From NCBI GenBank assembly GCA_023807065.1, contig JAJJLU010000363.1, positions 1 to 64,000 of the forward strand: a stretch of DNA of 64,000 nt, in the 5' to 3' direction. The notes under the pieces are model-generated. The model was not told where the DNA came from. It saw only the letters and a program-made list of their open reading frames with translations, and made no database searches. This DNA comes from Isotricha intestinalis. Lineage: Eukaryota; Ciliophora; Litostomatea; Vestibuliferida; Isotrichidae. This document shows positions 49,698-59,962 of the stretch, in pieces. The position numbers and the translations under genes were made by a program. The stretch's first letter is position 1. Every line of letters starts with the position of its first letter.

Positions 49698-52049
49698 TTA
49701 ACATAATTGCCAAGGAGTTAATCCTTTATTATTTTTAATATTTTCATTAGCTCCATGTTTAATAAGTAAATCAACAAATTTAAAATTATGATTTCTTAAA
49801 GCAATATGTAAAGCAGTTTCATTAATATAATTTTTAGCATTTACATCTGATCCTTTTTCAAGTAAATAATTTATAAATTTTTCAAATCCACATTCAATAG
49901 CATACATAAATAAAGTACTTCCTTCTTTATTTCTTGATTCTAAACTTATATGAAATCTTTCTAATATATCTTTAAATTCTCTGAAATTTTTTTCTTTAAT
50001 TAAAAAAAATAATATTTCTTCCAAAGATTTTAATTTTTTTTTCATTTCTAATTTTATTTCTTCTGTTCTAGAAATTAAACCTTCTTTAGACATATTTTTA
50101 TTTTTCTTAATTGATTCTACTTTATTTTCAATATTTAAATTATCATTTATATTATTATTTGAACTAAATTGCAAATTTCTAATGTAAGAATTTTGTCTAA
50201 CTAAACCAATTTTATCATTTTTTCTATTAAAAATATCTTTTTTTAAAATTGAATAACTACTTTTTTTTTTTTTTAAATGATTTTTTATTGATTTTCTCGA
50301 ATGAGAATGTTTAATATTATTATTATAGTTTAATTTTTTAATAGGTAATTTTTGAATAGTGTTTTTAAATCTTAGATTAAAATGTCTTGAAGTTAAATGA
50401 AGAGTAAATAATTTTAAAGCATGTTCAGTTTCGAATTTAATTTCTTCTTCAATAATTTTTTTTCTTAACAAACCATCTTGTAAATCATTTTGAATGAATT
50501 TATTATAAATAAATTTATTATCATTATCACTAAATAAAGAAAATTTATTTATTTCTCTGATTAACATAATAGAACTTTTTTTTGGAATATCATCTAAAGA
50601 ATCATCTAAATATAATTCTATCATTCCATCATAAGATTCAGAATCAAAATAATGTCTTATTAAAGTTTGAGGCATAAAAATAGATAAAACATAAGATTGT
50701 AATCTAAGAGAAAATTTTAATTTATAAATATGTCCTAAATATAATCTTTCAAATTTATGCCATGAATGTCTACATAATTTATAATAAAATCTGTATATTT
50801 CTTCAAAATATTTTTTATATATTAAAGGCTTTATTTTGAAACTTATATTTATATTTATTTCTGATTTTAGTTTTTCTTCTATATAATTTTGAGCTTTTAA
50901 TATAAAATTGTTTTTCTCTTCTTTTAATCCATATATTGATGAATCAAATATATTATAATTTTTATTTAAAGAGTTTAAAAGTTTTTTTCTTAACTCTTTA
51001 TTTTCTTTATATGTTTCTTGTGGAATTGATTTTTTTTTTAGAAATTTATTTATATTTATTTTCAACGTATTTTCATATATTTTTTGACTTTCACTTCTTT
51101 TTAATTTATATTTTTTCTTTTTATTTTTATTAATTGAAATACTATTATCCGAAAAATTTTCTAATGATTTATATTTTTCATCTTTAAGAAATAAAGGACT
51201 TAATGAATAATTATTTCTTTTATTTTTAAATCCTTTACAATCATTAATTTTATTTAATATTTTTTTCTTAAGATTATTATTATCAATTTTAAATCCACTT
51301 TTATTTAAACTTAATTCTTTTTTAATTTTACTTTTAATTTCTTTTTGACTAAAATAATCATTTATTTTACCTAAAAAAGATTTATTATTTTTTTCATTAT
51401 TAGGTAAAACTGGATTTAATAAATAAATATTAGGATTATTATTTACAGAAGTGTTATAAATATTAATTATAGTTTGATCTTTTCCTTTTCTTTTTTTAAT
51501 AAATCTATCAGTGAAAGTTAAATTTTTTTTAATTTTTTTTTGAAAAGAATCATTTCTCGAATTTTTATTAATATAACTTCTACTATTATTATTAATACTA
51601 TTTATACTTTTAGTTGATACTTCATTAGAATTATTTTTTTCAAAACTAAAAAAAGAAAAATAATTTGTACGTGAATTTCCTTCTTCAATATCACTATTTG
51701 TACTTTTTAAAGTAAATTTTTCAGAAGGAATTCTTGAAATTAAAGGATTTGAAAAAATTTTATTTCTTAGATTTCTGTTTTTAAATAAATAATCATTATT
51801 TTTTTGATTAGGTCCTTCATTGTCTGATATATTTAATTTTGAAGAAAATAAAAAATTATTTTTAAAGTTTATTTTATTTCTACTTGATTCATTATTATTT
51901 ATGAATAAAGTATTTAATTCATTTATTTCACTTGATGATAATTTCATTTTTTTCTTTTTTTTTGCATTAAACAATGCTTTTTCATTTGAATTTTTATTTC
52001 GGATTTGGAGTGATTGAAAATTATTTAATTTAAAAATGTGATTTTCCAT
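49698..52049 (-). CDS. Ankyrin-repeat protein with large N-terminal region
   Basis: In this 783-residue protein the last 75 residues contain two or three ankyrin repeats (GSTLFMYAIECGFEKFINYL with LEKGSDVNAKN, then TALHIALRNHNFKFVDLLI with KHGANENIKNN). The first 380 residues are Asn/Lys/Ser-rich and probably disordered. Between them, about 390-560, is a helical block (YFEEIYRFYYKLCRHSWHKF, then a RLQSYVLSIFMPQTLIR piece) that may be a domain I cannot name. Its likely job is protein binding at the cytoskeleton or a membrane. Confidence 0.8.
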   Translation of the reverse strand: MENHIFKLNNFQSLQIRNKNSNEKALFNAKKKKKMKLSSSEINELNTLFINNNESSRNKINFKNNFLFSSKLNISDNEGPNQKNNDYLFKNRNLRNKIFSNPLISRIPSEKFTLKSTNSDIEEGNSRTNYFSFFSFEKNNSNEVSTKSINSINNNSRSYINKNSRNDSFQKKIKKNLTFTDRFIKKRKGKDQTIINIYNTSVNNNPNIYLLNPVLPNNEKNNKSFLGKINDYFSQKEIKSKIKKELSLNKSGFKIDNNNLKKKILNKINDCKGFKNKRNNYSLSPLFLKDEKYKSLENFSDNSISINKNKKKKYKLKRSESQKIYENTLKININKFLKKKSIPQETYKENKELRKKLLNSLNKNYNIFDSSIYGLKEEKNNFILKAQNYIEEKLKSEININISFKIKPLIYKKYFEEIYRFYYKLCRHSWHKFERLYLGHIYKLKFSLRLQSYVLSIFMPQTLIRHYFDSESYDGMIELYLDDSLDDIPKKSSIMLIREINKFSLFSDNDNKFIYNKFIQNDLQDGLLRKKIIEEEIKFETEHALKLFTLHLTSRHFNLRFKNTIQKLPIKKLNYNNNIKHSHSRKSIKNHLKKKKSSYSILKKDIFNRKNDKIGLVRQNSYIRNLQFSSNNNINDNLNIENKVESIKKNKNMSKEGLISRTEEIKLEMKKKLKSLEEILFFLIKEKNFREFKDILERFHISLESRNKEGSTLFMYAIECGFEKFINYLLEKGSDVNAKNYINETALHIALRNHNFKFVDLLIKHGANENIKNNKGLTPWQLC

Positions 52050-52430
52050 TTTTTATATTTCATAAAATTAATTTTTAATAATTGAAATATAAACATTTCT
52101 AAATCAAAGAGAGACAAAAATTATAATATTTTCAAAAAGAGAAAATAATAGTCATAAAAAAATATTAATGAGATTTATGAACCAATAATAATAAAGTGTT
52201 TTATTAAATACATTGCTATTTTTGTTATCTCGAAGAAAAAAGATAATAATAAATCAACTAAAAGTTTGCAGAAAATGTTGATTTCAAATTATAATTTATT
52301 TTTTATATTTATCAAAAAATAAATCACAAGTTTATTTTAGTTATTGTATAAGAAGAAGTTAATAAATTACTTTAAAAAAAATTAAAATTTGTAATTAAAT
52401 AATTTAATTAATAATTATATTAATGATTAA
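52050..52430. other. Intergenic region between ankyrin gene and eS27 remnant
   Basis: This 381-base AT-rich stretch is upstream of both flanking units. A 43-codon plus-strand open stretch at about 52196-52325 may be further debris but shows no recognisable motif. No live gene is supported. Confidence 0.45.
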
Positions 52431-52665
52431 ATGGAATTTGATCTTCTTAGACCCAGTAATAGAAGTTTAAAAACATAAATTAAAAAAATTAGTTCAAAAG
52501 CCTAATTCCTTTTTCATAGATATAAAATATAGAAATTGTCAATCATTAATGCATACATTTTCATGTGCTCAATCAGTAATTAAATGAAAAAATTGTGGTG
52601 AAGTTATTGGTACTCTAACAAGAGGGAAATTAGAATTAAAAGAAGGAGTTCTTATTAGAAGATAA
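52431..52665 (+). pseudogene. Broken ribosomal protein eS27 gene
   Basis: ATG at 52431 opens MEFDLLRPSN, the eS27 start, then one frame change near 52462 and a stop lead into HKLKKLVQKPNSFFIDIK, FSCAQSVI and TRGKLELKEGVLIRR, matching eS27 to its end. Of the four zinc-binding Cys, the first of each CX2C pair is gone: one codon is TAT (Tyr) and the other is a TGA stop. Total length fits eS27 plus one extra base. A normal intron does not explain the breaks, since the frame change has no GT-AG pair of usable size. A functional copy must lie elsewhere. Confidence 0.9.
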
Positions 52666-52808
52666 GGGGAATAATTAATAAAATATAATATTTAAAAAAT
52701 CATTGAAATTTATATGAAAATAAAATATATATTCATATTTTCATTTAGTTTTTTTAAATTATCTTTTTGAATTTTTTGAAAATAAAAATTTAAATATTAA
52801 AAATAATA

Positions 52809-55373
52809 ATGTTGGAAAACTATTTAAATTATGAAAAAATAAATGAAGAAAATAATGATCAAATTAATCAATATTATTCAGATAATAATGAAAAAGAAGA
52901 AGATACTTGTGTAAATAATAAATATATGTTTTCTTCAAACGATGAAAAATTACAAAATGATAATAAAATAAACATCCCTAATCCAAATAAAATTGAAATA
53001 ATTACTTTAGATACTTTATCTTCAAATAGAATCAATTATAAAATAACAAGTGAAGATAAAATAAGAAATTTAGAAATAAATTCTCCTTTGGAAAAAAATC
53101 CAATTGAAGAAAAAGAAATAAAGAATTATGTTATATTAGAAAATTTATATCTTCAAGATGGTAAAGTTAATATAACAACAAATAATACTAATATGAGTAA
53201 TAATATAAATTTTAATTCCAATGAACAAAGTCCTATAAAAGAAGTAAAAAATAAAAATGAAGAAATTGAAAAATTACATCAAATTTTATTAGAAGGAAAA
53301 GATGATGAAGAAGATAATAAAATTATTGAAGAAAATAATTCTAAATATAATAATGATAATAATAATAATTTAATTGAAACTAATCATATTATTTCTTTAA
53401 ATAATAATAATGATAATAATTTAATTAAAGAAGAAAAAGAAGAAAATGAAATTTCAGAAAATCAATATGCTGAATTTATTCAAAAAATGAGAAATAATAA
53501 AGAATTAGAACTAAAAGAAAAAATTAAAAATGAAATGAGACCTAAAATTTTTAAAGAAATTTATACTAAAGAATATAATGAAATTTTAGAAAATGTTAAA
53601 ATTGAAATAGAAAAAGAATTATCAGATGAATTAAATAAGAAATTAAATGAAGAAATTAATTATATAAAAAAAAGACAAAATTATTTTCTAAAAACTAAAG
53701 AAAATGAATTAGAAAAAAAAATAAAAGATAAAATTAATTATGAGTTGAATGAAGAATTAAATAAAGAATTAATGTTAAAAGATAAAGAATTAAAATTAAG
53801 ATATACTCAAAGATATGAAAATTATAAAAAGAAATTAGATAAAGATTTAAATACTGAATTTGAAAAAATTAAAAAAAAAAAGCAGAAAGAAATAGATAAT
53901 ATTAAATCTCTGATTTATAGAAGTAAATGTAGTGAAAAGATAAAAATAAATAAGATAAATAATTTAAAAAAAAATATTAATTTTTATCATGAGGAAAATA
54001 CAAAAGGAGTTGAAAAAATTGATAAAATGATAATTAATGAAGAAAATAATTTTAATAATCAAAACGTAAAAATTCATTATGAAAATAGTAATAATCCAAT
54101 TGAATATCAAGAAAAACAAAAAGAAGAAGATGAAAATTTAAAAAATGAAAATAATTTTAATAATAAAGATAGTTTTGAAGAAGAAGAAAATGAGAAAATG
54201 GAACCTGAAAAAGATGTTAATATAGATAATTATAATAATTATTCTGAAAATGAATCTCAGATGAATAACAATATTTCTCAAAATAAAATATCTTTTATGA
54301 ATAATACTAAAAATAATTGTGTTAATTTAGCAGAAATTAATAATAGAATTAAATTTAATAGTGGAAGAAAAAGTGAAAAAAACACAATTAAAAATTCAAA
54401 TGAAAATGAGGAAAATGAAAATATAATAGATAATGATATAAACATTAAAAACATAAATGAATCCAATATTTATATTAGAAATAATAATCAAAATATGATT
54501 TATTCAAATGTAAAAAACATTCAAAAAAATAATAATATTAGTAATAATTCCTTTTCATATAAGAATCTATCCTCAATAAGTAATATAAAAATTTCTACTA
54601 TTAATAATATTATTAAAAACAAATCAAATATTGACTTATCAAATTCTGAAAATGAAATAATTGAAAAAGAAAAAATAATAACAGAATACATTCCAAATAA
54701 TTTTCAAGTGTCTCAGAAAAAAATAATATCAATAAAAGAAATATCAAAAAAAAACAATGATAATTTCGAAAAAGATGAAAATAATAATAATATATTTTAT
54801 TCAATTCAAATAGATAAAAATATTCCAAATTCAATACAAGAATTTGGAAATTATTTAATAAATCATATAGAAAAAGAAGAAAATTATAAAATATTATATC
54901 AAAGTGAAATAAAGCAATTAAAAACAAAAATAAAAAAAATTTTTACTCAATCAAAAACAACAGATCATTGTTTAACAGAGTATATGATAGAATTATGGGA
55001 TAAAATAGATATAAGTTATTTTACAAGATATCAAATTTTAAAACAATTAATTAATTTATCTCAATTAAATTTATATACTTTCTTAGATAGAGAAACTGAA
55101 TATTTAACCAATTATTTTCAAATTACTGAAATTATTTTTTCTCAAATTAAAAAAAGAGAAAAATTAAAATCAAAATTACAAATTAAAGCAAATAAAAATG
55201 AATTATTATCTTGTGATAGAGAAGAATTAGATCATTTAACTAAAAATATAGAATCTATGATTAACTCTTTTAAACAAAAATATAAGGGATTAGATATTAT
55301 TTGGAAAGGAATAAAATATCAATCTTTTATGAATTATGAAAATTGGTATTATGAAATGGAACAAAATCAATAA
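52809..55373 (+). CDS. Large coiled-coil protein
   Basis: An 854-residue protein. Residues about 225-390 form a long charged coiled coil. Asn/Glu-rich stretches flank it. The C-terminal 150 residues look folded and helical (DHCLTEYMIELWDKIDISYF, then LINLSQLNLYTFLDRETEYL, and IWKGIKYQSFMNYENWYYEM). No catalytic motif is present and I do not recognise the C-terminal block. A structural part of the cortex or basal body is plausible but is a guess. It starts 144 bases after the eS27 remnant. Confidence 0.75.
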   Translation: MLENYLNYEKINEENNDQINQYYSDNNEKEEDTCVNNKYMFSSNDEKLQNDNKINIPNPNKIEIITLDTLSSNRINYKITSEDKIRNLEINSPLEKNPIEEKEIKNYVILENLYLQDGKVNITTNNTNMSNNINFNSNEQSPIKEVKNKNEEIEKLHQILLEGKDDEEDNKIIEENNSKYNNDNNNNLIETNHIISLNNNNDNNLIKEEKEENEISENQYAEFIQKMRNNKELELKEKIKNEMRPKIFKEIYTKEYNEILENVKIEIEKELSDELNKKLNEEINYIKKRQNYFLKTKENELEKKIKDKINYELNEELNKELMLKDKELKLRYTQRYENYKKKLDKDLNTEFEKIKKKKQKEIDNIKSLIYRSKCSEKIKINKINNLKKNINFYHEENTKGVEKIDKMIINEENNFNNQNVKIHYENSNNPIEYQEKQKEEDENLKNENNFNNKDSFEEEENEKMEPEKDVNIDNYNNYSENESQMNNNISQNKISFMNNTKNNCVNLAEINNRIKFNSGRKSEKNTIKNSNENEENENIIDNDINIKNINESNIYIRNNNQNMIYSNVKNIQKNNNISNNSFSYKNLSSISNIKISTINNIIKNKSNIDLSNSENEIIEKEKIITEYIPNNFQVSQKKIISIKEISKKNNDNFEKDENNNNIFYSIQIDKNIPNSIQEFGNYLINHIEKEENYKILYQSEIKQLKTKIKKIFTQSKTTDHCLTEYMIELWDKIDISYFTRYQILKQLINLSQLNLYTFLDRETEYLTNYFQITEIIFSQIKKREKLKSKLQIKANKNELLSCDREELDHLTKNIESMINSFKQKYKGLDIIWKGIKYQSFMNYENWYYEMEQNQ

Positions 55374-55526
55374 TTTATTTTTTATTATATTTTTTTTATT
55401 TTTAAATTATATTATTTTTATAAAAAGAAACCATAAATATTTTTAATTTTTCTTTAAAAAAACAATTAATAATTTATCAATGATAAAAAATATGAAAAAA
55501 ACATATTTAATAATTTATATTAATTT

Positions 55527-57428
55527 TCAACGAAAATCATTGGAAATTTCAAGTTTAACATCATTAGGATGTAAGTATTCAGTATTATCATTTTCCTCAG
55601 AAATGTTTTTAATTTCATATTTTCCTTCCTTAAAATTTTCTATTTCTTTAATATAATCTTGACAATTATAAATTTTATTAGCTCCAATAATAACATTATA
55701 ATTAAATTGCCCATTTAAATTTCCTTTTTCAATAGAGCAAATTTCATATCTTGAAATGCCTCCAATATTAAATAAAATTAAATTAAGTTTATCATCATTA
55801 AAATTATTATCTTCTTCATCATTATTTAATAATTTAGTTTCATAAGTTTTTTTATGAATTGGATTTAAATTTTCAGGAGTTTCTACAAATTGAAATAAAT
55901 TATTAGGTAATTTATTTTTTGAACACATATCTATTAAAGTTGTTAATTTACTTTCTTTACAACAAAGATATCTTTTATCATTTTTATTATCTATTTCTTC
56001 TTTTGTTTTATAATTATTATTTTGTCTATATGTAACTATTTCTCTATCTAAATCATTTAAATCTTTTTTACTTATTTGTGTATTATCATATGAAAAAAAA
56101 TTTATGGTTTCTTTATCTTTAGATTTAATATTTATATTATTTTTTTTTCCTTCATTAAAAGTTGTAATAGCATCATCAATATCAAAAGTTTCATGAAAAT
56201 ATTTAGTAATTGACAATAAACGAACCATATCAGACGTTTGAATATAATTTTGAATATTTTTTAATTCAATTAATATTTCTTTATTTGAAATTACTTTTCC
56301 TTTATTGTCACAACCACTTAAAATTGTATTTTGAGTATCAATAATATTTAAAATTTTAATTTCTTTACCTTTATTACTAACTTCTTCAGCTAAACTTAAA
56401 TGATTAGAAAATAAATTAGATTGATATTTATATTCTCCTATATTTTTAACAGCATCTCTCATTTCATCAAAAGTTTGTAATTTTTCACCTTTTCCAATTT
56501 TTGATATATCACTTTTTCTAAAATCATCAAAATCTTTAACAAGACCAGATAAAACATTTGGAAGAAGAGAATTTCTATATTTAATATATAACTGATCAGT
56601 TTCATCTAAAGTAATATTTTTATCCTTAAATTTTATTTGATTATAATTTTCATTTTCATAAGTATTAAACAATATTGTTCCATAAGTTAAATCATATAAT
56701 AAAGGAGCTGTTAAATCTAATAAACGAGTTGTTATTAATAAAATTCCTTTTTTTGATTTATTTTTATATTTTTCTCTTAATTTTTTATTTAATATTTTTG
56801 CTAATTTTTCACACATTTTTTCTTTAGAAAAATAAACTATATTTGGCATAAGATTCATTATTGAACATATTGATATTAAATGATTAACTGAATTTAATAT
56901 AAAATCATTATTTAAATCATTTATATATATTTGATATAAACTATTAACATAATTTATTTCACCAAAACAATATAAATTTTGATCAGGAGTAATAAAAGTT
57001 AAATTTAATTCTTTACATGTTAATATTCTATTTATAAAATTCTTTTTTACTAATTTATTTAATTGTTCATCTGTTATTATTTCACAAAAAAAAACATGAC
57101 ATCTTTTATATAATGGATTTTTTTCATAATCTTTCAATAAACTTTTAATTGATTCATCTGATGTTGAAATAAAATAAATTCCACTGAATTTAGGATAAGG
57201 TTTTCTTTGTTTATTAATTGAATCAACACTAAATATTCCTAAACTTAACACATCTGACATTGTTAAAAATGAACTTATTATTTTTGAAGATTTATCATCT
57301 AAGATTAATATACTTGTATTTCCTAATGAAAATGTGTTTATTGTTTTAATTATCATTTCTTGCTTTAAATAATATAATGATTTCCCTTTTAGAGAATTAG
57401 GAGAAATTTTTCCTTTATTGAAACTCAT
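55527..57428 (-). CDS. Sec1/Munc18-family protein
   Basis: At 633 residues it has the normal SM-protein length and order. An N-terminal domain has TSILILDDKSSKIISSFLTM followed by DVLSLGIFSVDSI. Next come GIYFISTSDESIKSLLKDY, the LLITTRLLDLTAPLLYDLTY block typical of Sec1/Munc18, NVLSGLVKDFDDF, and a C-terminal LILFNIGGISRYEICSI. SM proteins clasp SNAREs to drive membrane fusion. Similarity seems nearest to Sec1/Munc18 (plasma-membrane exocytosis) rather than Vps33 or Sly1, but that is not certain. The stop is TGA. Confidence 0.92.
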   Translation of the reverse strand: MSFNKGKISPNSLKGKSLYYLKQEMIIKTINTFSLGNTSILILDDKSSKIISSFLTMSDVLSLGIFSVDSINKQRKPYPKFSGIYFISTSDESIKSLLKDYEKNPLYKRCHVFFCEIITDEQLNKLVKKNFINRILTCKELNLTFITPDQNLYCFGEINYVNSLYQIYINDLNNDFILNSVNHLISICSIMNLMPNIVYFSKEKMCEKLAKILNKKLREKYKNKSKKGILLITTRLLDLTAPLLYDLTYGTILFNTYENENYNQIKFKDKNITLDETDQLYIKYRNSLLPNVLSGLVKDFDDFRKSDISKIGKGEKLQTFDEMRDAVKNIGEYKYQSNLFSNHLSLAEEVSNKGKEIKILNIIDTQNTILSGCDNKGKVISNKEILIELKNIQNYIQTSDMVRLLSITKYFHETFDIDDAITTFNEGKKNNINIKSKDKETINFFSYDNTQISKKDLNDLDREIVTYRQNNNYKTKEEIDNKNDKRYLCCKESKLTTLIDMCSKNKLPNNLFQFVETPENLNPIHKKTYETKLLNNDEEDNNFNDDKLNLILFNIGGISRYEICSIEKGNLNGQFNYNVIIGANKIYNCQDYIKEIENFKEGKYEIKNISEENDNTEYLHPNDVKLEISNDFR

Positions 57429-57599
57429 TTTTTTTAATTAAACTATTCTATTATTTTTAATTTATTAAATAACAATACAATTAATATTTTTCTCTAATTT
57501 TTAATCATAATGGTTTTTTAATATTTTTCGCTATTATTATTCATGTAACAATAAAATTTATTTTGACTTTTTTGAAAAAAAAATTAAAAAAATTAAAAT

Positions 57600-57955
57600 A
57601 CCCTTGAAGAATTTACTGATCTCCTTCCTCATCCAGTTAAGCTTCTAAAACTATATAACTCACCAAAAATGTATATCTACCTTCATTTTCACTTTTTATT
57701 AATATATTTTACCAAAAAAAGTAAATGTTCTCGATTTTTCGTTTTTTTATCATTTTTTATTGAAAAATTTGAGGGAATTTCCTCTTCTATTGCAGTTAGC
57801 TTAAATTGTTTTTTATTTCAAGAATCAAATTCTTTTTATTGAAATCCAATAAATCTAGTATTCTATATTTTTCTAGAAGTAAGATTGATATTCTTTCAAA
57901 ATTTTCATATTCTTCTTTTTTATGGGATATATATATTTCTTTTATTAAATTATAT
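57600..57955 (-). pseudogene. Remnant of an unrecognised gene
   Basis: On the minus strand three linked open stretches lie in order but in changing frames: IKEIYISHKKEEYENFERIS with ILLLEKYRILDLLDFNKKN; then FKLTAIEEEIPSNFSIKND; then ENEGRYTFLVSYIVLEA, a stop, LDEEGDQ, a stop, ILQGYF. Composition is that of real proteins of this genome, and the DNA has more G+C than the spacers. No GT-AG pair repairs the first frame change and no upstream ATG is found. I cannot name the parent protein. It lies upstream of the SM-protein gene. Confidence 0.5.
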
Positions 57956-58036
57956 AAGAATTGTAATAGAAAATTTTAATTCTTTTCTAATTATTTTTTA
58001 TAAATTTATTTTGATATTATAAATTAAATAGCTTTT

Positions 58037-58696
58037 ATGTCTGATAATTTGTTTAAGAATAATTTAAGGAATACTTATAATAAGGATAAAAATTTTAAGA
58101 AAAATAAATTTTCTAGTAATACTATATCTACTTTTGATGAAGATAATGATGATTATTTTAGCAAAGGATTAAAAAATCAAATATTCAAAGTTTTAAAATT
58201 AAGATTATTTATTCAAAATATTAAAATTCCAGAGGAAGAATTAATATCTTTAATATCTGAAAATTTGAAATTAATTAATATTCAAAAATTAAAAGCTTCA
58301 ACAATAAATATTTTTATAGATGATTTAGTAGATATAGTAAAAAAAGATTATACTAAAAATGATAATTCTTTTAAAGAAGGAGAAGAAGAAATAACAAAAA
58401 CAGAAGAAAATTCACATAAATTAACTCCTTCAAATATATTAAATTTTCATAAAAAATTATATACTAATAATTTAGAGAGTAAAAAATTAAATAAAAAAAA
58501 TGAAAAAATTTTTATTCAACCTCCTATGAAATTTAATTTAGAAAAAAATAAAATGTATACTATAGATTATAATGAACATTTGAAAAATTATGATAATTTT
58601 GATAATGAAATAGAAGATATTGAATCAATTGAAGAAAGAATAATTAGAGAAATATCAGGGAAAAATAAAAGAAATATTATAGAAGATGAAAGTTAA
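58037..58696 (+). CDS. Hypothetical protein
   Basis: The 219-residue protein begins with a polar N-terminus, then a helical block at about 50-115 (GLKNQIFKVLKLRLFIQNIK, then EELISLISENLKLINIQKLK) that seems to be a small domain, then a charged tail. From memory nothing matches. It starts ATG in a T-rich rather than A-rich context, unusual here, and follows the remnant gene on the other strand. Confidence 0.65.
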   Translation: MSDNLFKNNLRNTYNKDKNFKKNKFSSNTISTFDEDNDDYFSKGLKNQIFKVLKLRLFIQNIKIPEEELISLISENLKLINIQKLKASTINIFIDDLVDIVKKDYTKNDNSFKEGEEEITKTEENSHKLTPSNILNFHKKLYTNNLESKKLNKKNEKIFIQPPMKFNLEKNKMYTIDYNEHLKNYDNFDNEIEDIESIEERIIREISGKNKRNIIEDES

Positions 58697-58862
58697 TTAA
58701 ATAAAAAATTCAATTATATGTATTAATATATAATCTTATTATTGTTATTTTAAAATGAAAAAAATTGGATTTTATTAATTATTAATTTTATTATACATAA
58801 TAATTATCATATATTATTTAAATATATAAACAAAATGAACAATATTATACCAAAAATTAAAT

Positions 58863-59864
58863 TCATTTATCTAATGAATTAAATTTACTTATCTGAATAA
58901 TACTTTTACCTATTTTTATATAATCATTTACATTCATTAACTGAACTTTTTCATTACAAAATTTCCAAGTTCCATTAGTAGAATTTTTATTCATGAATCC
59001 ATCAACAATAAACCATAATTTCTCATTACTATCAAAGAAAATTGTACATTGATAATTACTTACTAATTTTTCATTTATATATATTGTATTATTTTCATTT
59101 CTACCTATAGTGATAGCTTTTATTTCAAATGGAGAAAAAATATATGTTTTTCTCCATTTATAAGTATTAACTTCTATTTTTATTGAATTATCATTTTCTT
59201 TTATTTCTGTTTTTAAAACACAATTTCCAATTTGGAAAAAATTTTTTCTTCTTTTGGAGATAGGAAAATTAATTTTAGAAATTTTAATATAAGTATAAAT
59301 ATTATCTTTTTCAATATCCTCTTTATCTAAATTAGCTTTTAAATAATAATTTGAATCTTTATAAAAAATAACAAATAATCTTTTAATATTTAAATTATCT
59401 GAATTAATAATAATATCATTTATTATAACTCCTTTATATTCTTTACAAGTTCCAAAAAAAACAAAACCATCTTTTAGAAGTCTTAATCCATTTTCAATTC
59501 CAAAATTTGATATTATTATTTTTTTTCCTTGAAAAAAATTACTGTCTTCATAATCTGAAATTATTAATTTTATATCTTCTTTTGTTTTTGATATATTATT
59601 ATCCATTAAACTAAAAACTTTTATTGTCTTTTCCAATTTTTCGCAAAATAAACTTTTTATATTTAAACTATTTATTCTAAAAGTTTCATTTGATGAAGAT
59701 TTCACAACAGATGAAATTGAATTTCTTTTCATTAAAAGGGAATTTTTATTCTTTTCTGAATTTTTTATTTCTATATTTGAATTTTCCTTTATTGAATTTT
59801 TATTTATATTTAATTCTGATTCTTCTATTGATCTTTTTTTTTTGGGAATCAAAAAAGAGGTCAT
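58863..59864 (-). CDS. FHA-domain protein
   Basis: This 333-residue protein has an FHA domain at its C-terminus (about 250-325): KAITIGRNENNTIYINEKLV, then SNYQCTIFF, WFIVDGF and NKNSTNGTWKF. The Arg of IGR and the NSTNGT turn, which contact phosphothreonine and shape the fold, are kept; the usual His of SxxH is Gln. A central beta-rich part (about 90-240) repeats a similar pattern (FGIENGLRLLKDGFVFFGTC) and might be a decayed second copy. The N-terminal 70 residues are disordered. It is probably a reader of phosphorylated partners. Confidence 0.82.
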   Translation of the reverse strand: MTSFLIPKKKRSIEESELNINKNSIKENSNIEIKNSEKNKNSLLMKRNSISSVVKSSSNETFRINSLNIKSLFCEKLEKTIKVFSLMDNNISKTKEDIKLIISDYEDSNFFQGKKIIISNFGIENGLRLLKDGFVFFGTCKEYKGVIINDIIINSDNLNIKRLFVIFYKDSNYYLKANLDKEDIEKDNIYTYIKISKINFPISKRRKNFFQIGNCVLKTEIKENDNSIKIEVNTYKWRKTYIFSPFEIKAITIGRNENNTIYINEKLVSNYQCTIFFDSNEKLWFIVDGFMNKNSTNGTWKFCNEKVQLMNVNDYIKIGKSIIQISKFNSLDK

Positions 59865-59962
59865 TTTTTTTTATTTATAATAAGAATTAGTAAGTTTATA
59901 TATTAATTAATTAATATTTATTATTTATTTGTTTTAAATTGTTTTAATATAATAATAATTAT

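Noticed and set aside
52431..52665. Working eS27 with UGA read as cysteine
   Set aside because: The locus also needs a frame change and contains a further stop and a Tyr in place of another zinc Cys, and TGA terminates other genes in the window.
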